Source: Robbsia sp050955065
GTDB taxonomy: Bacteria > Pseudomonadota > Gammaproteobacteria > Burkholderiales > Burkholderiaceae
Length of the DNA stretch: 8,773 nucleotides
NCBI GenBank assembly: GCA_050955065.1
Contig: JBPBQT010000217.1
Coordinates: forward strand, 1-8,773
Direction of reading: 5' to 3'
The notes beneath the pieces were generated by a model. It ran no database searches. It was not told where the DNA came from and saw only the letters and a program-made list of their open reading frames with translations. The position numbers and the translations under genes were made by a program. Shown here piece after piece: positions 1 through 5,622 of this stretch. Position 1 is the stretch's first letter; each line of letters begins with the position of its first letter.

Positions 1-113
1 CCGGAGGCGTCCTGTTCCTCGCATCGAACGATGCCGCCTATATGACCGGCGCGAGTCTGCTGATGGACGGCGGCGTGAGTCTCGTGCCGCTGACCGGCCT
101 GTCGCTGAAGTAG
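1..113 (+). CDS. Short-chain dehydrogenase/reductase, C-terminal end (partial)
   Basis: The reading frame is open from the window edge (first full codon at base 3) to TAG at 111-113 and gives 36 residues. It contains YMTGASLLMDGG, the C-terminal signature of classical SDR enzymes (usually Y-x-T-G-x-x-L-x-V-D-G-G), followed by a short tail ending LSLK. SDRs are cytosolic NAD(P)-dependent oxidoreductases; in acyl-CoA catabolic clusters they often act as 3-hydroxyacyl-CoA or alcohol dehydrogenases. The Rossmann glycine motif and the catalytic Ser-Tyr-Lys lie upstream of the window, so the substrate and cofactor cannot be judged. It runs in the same direction as the DUF35/ACAD genes and ends 100 bases before the DUF35 ATG, so it is probably part of the same catabolic cluster. 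Family assignment is fairly sure from this short stretch; the role is inferred. Confidence 0.8.
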   Translation, partial: GGVLFLASNDAAYMTGASLLMDGGVSLVPLTGLSLK

Positions 114-120
114 GCCTTTG

Positions 121-145
121 AAGTGACCTTTTGCAGCGATCACTT
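121..145. promoter_or_regulatory. Inverted repeat between SDR and DUF35 genes
   Basis: AAGTGA at 121-126 and TCACTT at 140-145 form a perfect 6-bp dyad with a 13-base spacer, starting 7 bases after the SDR stop codon. It could be an operator for a dimeric regulator or a weak hairpin; the right arm runs into only three T residues, so it is a poor intrinsic terminator. I found no convincing -10/-35 pair in the 114-213 gap. The core AGTGAY resembles the AGTAAC arms of the dyad at 6751-6775, though the spacing differs by two bases when the cores are aligned. Short dyads like this can occur by chance. Confidence 0.3.
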
Positions 146-213
146 TGACGCCTGCTCCTGAAACGCGCGCGCAGGCCACGCGACTCTTCCTTCACTGCAT
201 CGAACGGCACACT

Positions 214-633
214 ATGGCTTCGCTCAGACCTCTTCCGCAGTTGAACGACATCAACCGTTTTTTCTGGACCAGCGGCGCGGACGGCAGGCTGCGCATGCAG
301 CGTTGCCAGGACTGCCGTCACTGGATTCATCCGGCCGGCGTGAACTGTCCGCTCTGCATGAGCCGCAACGTCGCGCCCGAGGTGCTGTCGGGACACGGCC
401 GCATCGAGGCGCTGACGCTCAATTTCCAGCCCTGGATTCCCGGCATCGAGGTGCCGTACGCGATCGCGATCGTCAGCCTCGACGAGCAGCGCGGGTTGAA
501 CCTGACGACCAATATCGTGGGCGTGCCGCCGGACGCGGTGCGGATCGGTCAGCGCGTGCGGGTGGTTTTCGAGGCCGCCGAGGACGTCTATCTGCCGCTG
601 TTCCAGCCCCTGCTCAACGAGGTCGACCTGTGA
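214..633 (+). CDS. DUF35-type Zn-ribbon/OB-fold protein
   Basis: A 139-residue protein, the usual length for stand-alone DUF35 (rubredoxin-like zinc ribbon plus OB-fold) proteins. An N-terminal helix with FFW (about residues 16-18) precedes two cysteine pairs, CQDC and CPLC, the typical four-cysteine zinc ribbon. The second half (GHGRIEALTLN, VPYAIAIVSLDE, IGQRVRVVFE) is the OB-fold, thought to contact CoA esters. Family members act as accessory partners of thiolases, retro-aldolases or MaoC-like hydratases, as in steroid side-chain degradation, rather than as catalysts alone. No thiolase is in the window, so the partner is probably upstream or elsewhere. I chose the ATG at 214 because it gives the family's normal N-terminus; an in-frame TTG at 145 would add 23 unsupported residues. 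There is no clear Shine-Dalgarno sequence. Its stop overlaps the next gene's GTG by four bases, implying translational coupling to the first ACAD. Confidence 0.88.
   Translation: MASLRPLPQLNDINRFFWTSGADGRLRMQRCQDCRHWIHPAGVNCPLCMSRNVAPEVLSGHGRIEALTLNFQPWIPGIEVPYAIAIVSLDEQRGLNLTTNIVGVPPDAVRIGQRVRVVFEAAEDVYLPLFQPLLNEVDL
619..622 (+). promoter_or_regulatory. RBS deciding the GTG start of the first ACAD
   Basis: GAGG lies seven bases before the GTG at 630-632. That GTG overlaps the DUF35 TGA (631-633). The spacing, and the fact that the ACAD N-terminal helix begins directly after this codon (THEHDDFEIIRDEARRFL), decide the start against longer in-frame extensions that run through the DUF35 gene. 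Confidence 0.6.
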
Positions 634-1823
634 CCCACGAACACGATGATTTCGAGATCATCCGCGACGAGGCACGCCGCTTCCTCGCCGATGCGGCGCA
701 GCCCGAGCATTTGAAGTCGCTGCTGGAGCAGCCGGGCGGCTTCGACCGGCAGACCTGGAAGGGCGCGGCGGAACTGGGCTGGCCCTTGACGTCCTTCGAC
801 GAGGCGCACGGCGGCCTCGGGCTGGACTGGCGGGGCCTGTGCACGCTCGCCGAGGAACTGGGCCGCACGACGCTGTCGGTGCCGCTGTTGCCCACGGCGC
901 TGGCGGGCCGATGGCTGGTGGGACTGGAGGCCGCTGACCCGGCCACGGCCGCGGTGGCCGAGACGCTCGTCGCCGGCGAACGGCATGCCTGCGTGGCGTT
1001 CGCCCAGGCGGGCGCCGCCGGGGTGGCGGCGACGCCGACCGTTACGCTGCGGGACGGCCGGCTGTTCGGCGAAACCGCGATCACGCCGTTCGCGGCCAGC
1101 GCCGATTACGCGCTCGTCCCGGCGCTCGATGGCACGGATTTCTGTCTGGTGCTGGTGCAAACCGGGGGCGGTCACGGCGCGCCATCCGATGCCGCCCCCA
1201 ACGGCGCACGGGATGCCACGGCAGATGCCGCGCGGACCGATTCGACAGTCGGCGCGCCGGTACGGGTCGTCGTGCCCAACGTCATCGACAACAGCCGCGC
1301 GGCCGCCCGGCTGCGCTTCGACGGCGCGCCGGTGCTGGCGCGGGAGTCGGGCGAACACGCACGCCGGCGGTTCTGGCATCTGCTTGGGCTGGCGGCGCTG
1401 GCCACCGCGTTCGAACAGGTCGGCGGCGCCCAGACCTGCCTCGACATGGCGCGCGGCTATGCGCTCGAGCGCAAGGCGTTCGGTCAGCAGATCGGCCGTT
1501 TCCAGGCCATCAAGTCCAAGCTGGCCGACATGTACATCCATATCGAACTGGCCCGCGGCTGTGCGCTCGACGCGCTGGCCGCCTTCGAACGCGGCGACGC
1601 GGATTGGGAAGGGCTCGCCGCCGCGGCCCGCCTCGCCGCCACCGACGCCTACGAATTCGCCGCGCGCGAGAACATCCAGACGCATGGCGCGATCGGGGTG
1701 ACGTGGGAAGCGATGCCGCACCACCATTACCGCCGCTCCCGGGCGCTGGCGGTCGAGCTGGGCGCGTCGCTCATCTGGCGGGAACGCCTGTTTTCGCAGA
1801 TTGGATTCGACCATGCAGCCTGA
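630..1823 (+). CDS. Acyl-CoA dehydrogenase family protein, non-catalytic-type subunit (ACAD 1, beta-like)
   Basis: A 397-residue ACAD homologue (family usual about 380-400) starting at GTG. Residues 1-115 are the N-terminal helical domain, about 116-235 the beta domain and 236-397 the C-terminal helical domain. It keeps the FAD contacts that ACADs offer across the dimer: ERKAFG (280-285, RKxFG motif) and QTHGAIG (350-356). It has lost the usual middle-domain flavin/substrate motif (TEPxAGSD) and the KxWIT segment, reading GETAITPFAASADY (147-160) instead. No Glu is seen at either usual catalytic-base position: the GGTxE-like segment is absent from the C-terminus and no ER pair heads the helix near 247-262. 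A polar, Ala/Gly/Asp-rich insertion of about 30 residues (178-210) lies in the beta domain. This pattern fits the partner subunit of a heteromeric ACAD. It overlaps ACAD 2 by 11 bases, suggesting that the two are made together and assemble. The substrate is unknown; electrons would normally go to ETF. Confidence 0.85.
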   Translation: MTHEHDDFEIIRDEARRFLADAAQPEHLKSLLEQPGGFDRQTWKGAAELGWPLTSFDEAHGGLGLDWRGLCTLAEELGRTTLSVPLLPTALAGRWLVGLEAADPATAAVAETLVAGERHACVAFAQAGAAGVAATPTVTLRDGRLFGETAITPFAASADYALVPALDGTDFCLVLVQTGGGHGAPSDAAPNGARDATADAARTDSTVGAPVRVVVPNVIDNSRAAARLRFDGAPVLARESGEHARRRFWHLLGLAALATAFEQVGGAQTCLDMARGYALERKAFGQQIGRFQAIKSKLADMYIHIELARGCALDALAAFERGDADWEGLAAAARLAATDAYEFAARENIQTHGAIGVTWEAMPHHHYRRSRALAVELGASLIWRERLFSQIGFDHAA

Positions 1824-3096
1824 ACACATTTCGCACGCAACGCCCGATCATCGCGACGCCGCCGTCACGCCGAATGCTTCCCCGGATCGTCCGCAGGACG
1901 CTGCATCGGACCTCCAGGCGTACCGCGACGCCGCGGCCGCCTGGCTGGCCACCCACGCGCCGGCTTTCTCCGGCACGGCGCGCGCGGGGCTGGGCTTCGA
2001 CGACGACCTGAAGCTCGGCCGCGCCTGGCAGGCCCTGAAAGCCGGCGCCGGCTACGCGGGCATCACCTTGCCGCGCACTTATGGTGGAGCGGGGCGCACC
2101 GAACTCGAGAAGATCGTCTTCGGCGAGGAGGAGATGCGCTACGACCTGCCGACGCATTACTTCGGCGTGAGCCTGGGCAATCCGGTGCCGATCATGCTGC
2201 GGCACGCGAGCGAAGCGTTCCGGTTGCGGCTGGGACCGCCCGCCCTGCGTGGCGAGGAAATCTGGTGCCAGATGTTTTCCGAGCCGGCCGCCGGCACCGA
2301 TCTCGCCGCGCTGCGCCTGCGGGCCGAACGGCGCGGCGACGGCTGGGTGCTGAACGGGCAGAAGCTCTGGACGAGTTGGGCGCAGGTCGCGGACTGGGGG
2401 GTCGTCATCGCGCGCAGCGATCCGAGCGTGCCGAAGCACGCCGGCCTGACCTATTTCTTCGTGGCAATGGACACGCCCGGCATCACCGTGCGTCCGGTGC
2501 GCCGCCTGGTCGATGATCCCGACCTGAACGAAGTGTTCTTCGACGACGTGTTCATTCCGGACGAGCAGCGCCTGGGCGGCGTCGGCGAGGGGTTCAAGGT
2601 GGCGGTCGAGACGTTGATGATCGAGCGTTACGCGGTGACCGACGAGTCGGGCTACGGGCCGACCCTCGACGCGTTCGTCGCGCTGGCCGCCGAGTCGCTG
2701 ATCGACGGGCGTCCGGCGCTGGAGGACGGCGAGATCCGCAAGGTGATCGCGCGCGCCTTCGTCGAACGCCAGGGGCTGCGCTCGATCCACCGGCGCGCGG
2801 TGACGGCGATGGCGGCGGGGAAAATGCCCGGCCCGGAGGGGGCGATCCGGAAGTTGCTGCTGGGCCGCACGCGCCAGCAACTGGGTGCGCTCGCGCTCGA
2901 CCTGCGCGGCGCGGACGGCGTGGCGTTCGACGCCGCGGCGTCGGCCACCGGCGACTTCGCGCGCTCGTGGATGGACCCGAGCCTGCGCATCGCGGGCGGG
3001 ACCGACGAAGTGCTGATCAATACGCTGGCCGAACGCGTGCTGGGGCTGCCGCAGGACTACCGCCCCGACAAGGGCCTGCCCTTCAATCAAAGCTGA
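1813..3096 (+). CDS. Acyl-CoA dehydrogenase, catalytic-type subunit (ACAD 2, alpha-like)
   Basis: A 427-residue ACAD. The first ~32 residues are a polar Ala/Pro/Asp/His-rich extension with no recognisable motif; homology-like sequence starts at SDLQAYRDAAAAWL (32-45). The middle-domain motif QMFSEPAAGTDLA (153-165) and KLWTSWAQVADW (184-195) are the flavin and substrate contacts of true ACADs. The C-terminus has RIAGGTDEVLINTLAERVLG (392-411), the usual family ending. The position that is Glu in medium-chain ACADs (before the GT) is Gly395, but MIERY (269-273) puts Glu271 where isovaleryl-CoA-type enzymes carry their catalytic Glu, so this is the likely base. The RKxFG and QxHGGxG motifs are missing, so the FAD site probably needs ACAD 1. 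Start: ATG 1813, inside the end of ACAD 1 with a weak RBS; an in-frame TTG at 1801 is less likely. The next gene starts 60 bases on, beyond a C10 tract. Substrate specificity cannot be read. Confidence 0.88.
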   Translation: MQPEHISHATPDHRDAAVTPNASPDRPQDAASDLQAYRDAAAAWLATHAPAFSGTARAGLGFDDDLKLGRAWQALKAGAGYAGITLPRTYGGAGRTELEKIVFGEEEMRYDLPTHYFGVSLGNPVPIMLRHASEAFRLRLGPPALRGEEIWCQMFSEPAAGTDLAALRLRAERRGDGWVLNGQKLWTSWAQVADWGVVIARSDPSVPKHAGLTYFFVAMDTPGITVRPVRRLVDDPDLNEVFFDDVFIPDEQRLGGVGEGFKVAVETLMIERYAVTDESGYGPTLDAFVALAAESLIDGRPALEDGEIRKVIARAFVERQGLRSIHRRAVTAMAAGKMPGPEGAIRKLLLGRTRQQLGALALDLRGADGVAFDAAASATGDFARSWMDPSLRIAGGTDEVLINTLAERVLGLPQDYRPDKGLPFNQS

Positions 3097-3128
3097 CAAA
3101 GCCGAGCGACGGCATTCGTGCCGCGACG

Positions 3129-3138
3129 CCCCCCCCCC
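3129..3138 (+). repeat. Homopolymeric C10 tract upstream of ACAD 3
   Basis: Ten consecutive C residues lie in the 60-base gap between ACAD 2 and ACAD 3, ending 18 bases before the ACAD 3 ATG. The gap is the only loose junction among the four ACAD genes. If translation used the in-frame GTG at 3118 the tract would be coding and slippage would frameshift the extra 13 codons; with the ATG at 3157 it is untranslated leader. Tracts of this length are prone to replication slippage and to sequencing error. Confidence 0.9.
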
Positions 3139-3156
3139 AGACAACACCGGACTTTT

Positions 3157-4353
3157 ATGAATTTCGATCTCGACCCGGCGGACGTCGCGTTCCGCGAGGA
3201 AGTGCGGCGGTTCCTGCGCGACCATCTCCCGGCCGACATGGCCGAGCGCAACAAGCGTGGGGCGCATACGCCGCGCGAGGACCAGCGGGCCTGGACGAAG
3301 CTGTTGAACCGGCAGGGCTGGTCCGGGCCGAACTGGCCGCGCGAATGGGGCGGCACGGGCTGGTCGCCGGTGCGCTACTTCATCTTCGAGGACGAGTGCT
3401 TCCGGGCCGGCGCGCCACCGGTCGACACGTCCGGTTTCAAGATGATCGGTCCGGTATTGATGCGCTACGGCAGCGAGGTGTTGAAACAGGAGTTCGGTCC
3501 GCGCATCCTGGATGGCGACGTGTTCTGGGGCCAGGGGTTTTCGGAGCCGGAGTCGGGTTCGGACCTGGGGTCGCTGAGCACGCGCGCGGTGCGCGACGGC
3601 GACGATTACGTGATCAACGGCCGCAAGATCTGGACGTCCTATGTCGAGAAGGCGGACATGATCTTCCTGCTGGCGAAGACCGATCCGGCGGCGCGCCAGC
3701 GGGGCATCTCGATGCTGCTGGTCGACAAGCACGCGCCGGGCGTGACGATCCGCCCGATCATCGACATCGGCGAGATCCACAGCCTCAACGAGGTGTTCTT
3801 CGACAATGTGCGCACGCCGGCCCGCTATCTGGTGGGCGAGGAAGGCATGGGCTGGGGCTACGGCAAGTACCTGCTGGACCTGGAACGCGCGTTCAGCGCC
3901 GAATGGCCGCGCAACAAGCGCAATCTGCAGCGCCTGCGCGAAATCGCCAGCCTGGAGCGCGCGGGCGCCGGACGTCTGATCGACACGCCGGGCTTCGCCG
4001 CGCGTCTCGCCTCGCTCGAGGTCGACCTGCAGGCGCTCGAATGGCTGACCCTGCGCGCGCTCTACGACAAGGCCGGCGGCAGCAGCCTGCCGGTGGGCTC
4101 GTTGCTGAAGGTGCGCGGCTCGGAGCTCCTGCAGAAGATCGGCGAGATGCAGGTCGAGGCGCTCGGCGACTACGCCGCCTACATCCACCAGGACCCGGAA
4201 GCCGCGGTGCAGGATGCCGCCGCCCTGCCGCCCGGTGCCGAACAGGCGCTGGGCATCGTCTCGGACTTCATGTACCGGCGCGCCGCGACGATCTACGGCG
4301 GCGCGAACGAAGTCCAGCGCAACATCATCGCCCGATCCTTCCTGGAGCTGTGA
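3157..4353 (+). CDS. Acyl-CoA dehydrogenase, catalytic-type subunit (ACAD 3, alpha-like)
   Basis: A 398-residue ACAD of normal length. N-terminal helical domain from MNFDLDPADVAFREEVRRFL; GWSGPNWPREWGGTGWS (54-70) is the typical loop before the substrate cavity. Flavin/substrate motifs are intact: GQGFSEPESGSDLGSL (125-140) and GRKIWTSYVEKADM (155-168), then HSLNEVFFDNVRTP (208-221). The C-terminus has IYGGANEVQRNIIARSF (379-395). As in ACAD 2 the medium-chain catalytic position is Gly; LDLERAF (240-246) supplies Glu243 at the isovaleryl-type position as the likely base. RKxFG and QxHGGxG motifs are absent, so it probably completes its FAD site with ACAD 4, whose ATG follows this stop after one base. 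I chose ATG 3157 because family similarity starts there; an upstream in-frame GTG (3118) would add a Pro/Arg-rich leader through a C10 tract. There is no strong RBS. Overall it resembles the FadE26/FadE28-type subunits known from steroid side-chain oxidation, but the substrate here is not established. Confidence 0.9.
   Translation: MNFDLDPADVAFREEVRRFLRDHLPADMAERNKRGAHTPREDQRAWTKLLNRQGWSGPNWPREWGGTGWSPVRYFIFEDECFRAGAPPVDTSGFKMIGPVLMRYGSEVLKQEFGPRILDGDVFWGQGFSEPESGSDLGSLSTRAVRDGDDYVINGRKIWTSYVEKADMIFLLAKTDPAARQRGISMLLVDKHAPGVTIRPIIDIGEIHSLNEVFFDNVRTPARYLVGEEGMGWGYGKYLLDLERAFSAEWPRNKRNLQRLREIASLERAGAGRLIDTPGFAARLASLEVDLQALEWLTLRALYDKAGGSSLPVGSLLKVRGSELLQKIGEMQVEALGDYAAYIHQDPEAAVQDAAALPPGAEQALGIVSDFMYRRAATIYGGANEVQRNIIARSFLEL
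4344..4347 (+). promoter_or_regulatory. RBS of ACAD 4 inside the end of ACAD 3
   Basis: GGAG lies seven bases upstream of the ATG at 4355, within the last codons of ACAD 3 (Leu-Glu-Leu-stop). This is a good Shine-Dalgarno sequence and marks translational coupling of the ACAD 3/ACAD 4 pair. It also supports ATG 4355 over the in-frame extension running back into ACAD 3. Confidence 0.65.
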
Positions 4354-4354
4354 C

Positions 4355-5521
4355 ATGGATTTTCAACTGAGCGACGAGCAGCGCATGCTGCAGGACAGCG
4401 CGCGGCGTTTCCTCGCCGATCATTGCGCGTTCGAGGACCGGCCGGCGTTGATCGGCGCAGGCAGTTTCGACCTCTCGCGCTGGCAGCAGTTCGCCGAGCA
4501 GGGCTGGCTCGGAATGGGCATCGCGGAGGACTACGACGGGCTGGGCGGCACGCCGATCGAGACCGCGCTGCTGATGGAGGAGATGGGCCGCGTGCTGTTC
4601 GTCGAACCGTTCTGGGCGGTGGCGGTCCTTGCCGCGCAGACCATCGCCGCGGCGGACGACGCGGCGCACGCCCGGGCGCTACTGCCGCTGATCGCGTCGG
4701 GGGAGGGCCGGCCGGTGCTTGCGCACAATGAAGTACGCGCGCGCGGCGTGATCGAATTCGTCGCGACCACTGCCCGGGCGGCTGCGGGCGGCTGGCGTCT
4801 GAGCGGTCAGAAATCGCTGGTGATCGGCGGCAATGCCGCGGACCGCTTCATCGTATCGGCGCGTACCGGTGGCGGCGGCGAGGCGGACCGGCAGGGCATC
4901 AGTCTTTTCATCGTGCCGCGCGACACGCCCGGTCTGGTCGTGCGCGATTTCCGGCTGATCGACAACCGCTGGTGCGCGGATCTGGATCTGCGCGACGTGG
5001 CTGTCGGCGAGGCGGACCTGCTGGGCCGCCTCGATCACGGTTTTGCCGCACTGGATACCGGTCATGCGCATGCGCTGATCGGACTGTGCGCGGAAGCGCT
5101 CGGCGTCATGGAGCGGGCGCTGTGGGTCACGCGCGATTATCTGAAGACCCGCAAGCAGTTTGGCGTGACGCTCAATACGTTCCAGGCACTGCAACACCGG
5201 ATGAGCGAAATGCTGATCGAGCTCGAACTCACGCGCGGCATGGTGCACCGGGGCCTGGCGTCGATGTCGCTGCCGGCCGAAGAGCGCGCCCGCGCCCTGT
5301 CGGCGACGAAGATCCATGTCGGACGCAGCGGCAAGTTCGTCTGCGGTCAGGCGATCCAGCTGCACGGCGGCATCGGGGTGGCCGAGGAATATCTGATCGG
5401 CCACCATTTCAAGCGGATGACGACGATCGAATCCGCTCTGGGCACCTCGCACATGCACCTTGAGCACCTTGCCGAGCACGAGCGCCGGGTAGCGGACGAT
5501 CTCGGCATGATCTCCGGCTGA
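4355..5521 (+). CDS. Acyl-CoA dehydrogenase family protein, non-catalytic-type subunit (ACAD 4, beta-like)
   Basis: A 388-residue ACAD homologue. It opens with MDFQLSDEQRMLQDSARRFL, the standard ACAD N-terminus; GIAEDYDGLGGTPIETALLMEEMG (54 onward) matches the usual first-domain segment. It keeps KTRKQFG (264-270) and AIQLHGGIGVAEEYLIGHHF (333-352), the cross-subunit FAD-binding elements. The middle domain lacks TEPxAGSD, reading AHNEVRARGVIEFV (123-136), and KSLVIGGNAADR (153-164) replaces the KxWIT region. The C-terminus has no GGTxE segment, and no Glu is seen at the isovaleryl-type base position (the region reads TGHAHALIGLCAEALG). It thus mirrors ACAD 1 and complements ACAD 3, from which it is separated by one base. 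It is probably the structural/FAD-completing half of a heterotetramer with ACAD 3. It is the last gene of the rightward run; a G-quadruplex motif starts nine bases after its stop. Confidence 0.88.
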   Translation: MDFQLSDEQRMLQDSARRFLADHCAFEDRPALIGAGSFDLSRWQQFAEQGWLGMGIAEDYDGLGGTPIETALLMEEMGRVLFVEPFWAVAVLAAQTIAAADDAAHARALLPLIASGEGRPVLAHNEVRARGVIEFVATTARAAAGGWRLSGQKSLVIGGNAADRFIVSARTGGGGEADRQGISLFIVPRDTPGLVVRDFRLIDNRWCADLDLRDVAVGEADLLGRLDHGFAALDTGHAHALIGLCAEALGVMERALWVTRDYLKTRKQFGVTLNTFQALQHRMSEMLIELELTRGMVHRGLASMSLPAEERARALSATKIHVGRSGKFVCGQAIQLHGGIGVAEEYLIGHHFKRMTTIESALGTSHMHLEHLAEHERRVADDLGMISG

Positions 5522-5530
5522 CGGCGAGGC

Positions 5531-5556
5531 GGGGTGGGGTGGGGTGGGGTAGGGGG
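5531..5556 (+). other. G-quadruplex-forming motif
   Basis: Four exact GGGGT units (5531-5550) followed by AGGGGG give five runs of at least four G with one- or two-base loops, which is the most favourable pattern for a stable parallel G-quadruplex. Further G-runs continue to about 5577. It lies nine bases after the ACAD 4 stop, on the same strand, so it would form in the 3' end of the ACAD mRNA as well as in DNA. It sits between two convergent genes and may affect termination, mRNA stability or replication; that role is inferred. Confidence 0.75.
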
Positions 5557-5574
5557 CGGCGGGGGCGGCGGTCG

Positions 5575-5598
5575 GGGCAGCGACGCATGTCGCCGCCC
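5575..5598. terminator. GC-rich hairpin in convergent gap, possible bidirectional terminator
   Basis: GGGCAGCGAC (5575-5584) and GTCGCCGCCC (5589-5598) pair with one A/C mismatch around a GCAT loop, giving nine base pairs. It stands between the converging ACAD 4 and TetR genes, 25 bases beyond the TetR stop. No T-run follows on either strand, so it is not a classical intrinsic terminator; it could protect mRNA ends or act with the G-quadruplex. Confidence 0.35.
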
Positions 5599-5622
5599 GG
5601 GAGCGTGTCTGCGGGCGTGAAG

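Noticed and set aside
145..213. TTG-started extension of the DUF35 protein
   Set aside because: The 23 added residues show no family similarity and no RBS was seen; ATG 214 gives the usual length.
303..629. N-terminal extension of ACAD 1 back to 303
   Set aside because: It is the alternate frame of the DUF35 gene, Arg-rich and without ACAD similarity; the GTG at 630 has a good RBS and starts at the family N-terminus.
1771..4356. 861-codon open frame on the minus strand
   Set aside because: It lies antisense to three ACAD genes with clear motifs; its translation is Arg/His/Gln-rich with no domain, as expected of a GC-bias shadow frame.
5575..5598. Classical rho-independent terminator
   Set aside because: The hairpin is good, but neither strand has a T-run after it, so it is kept only as a weak terminator candidate.
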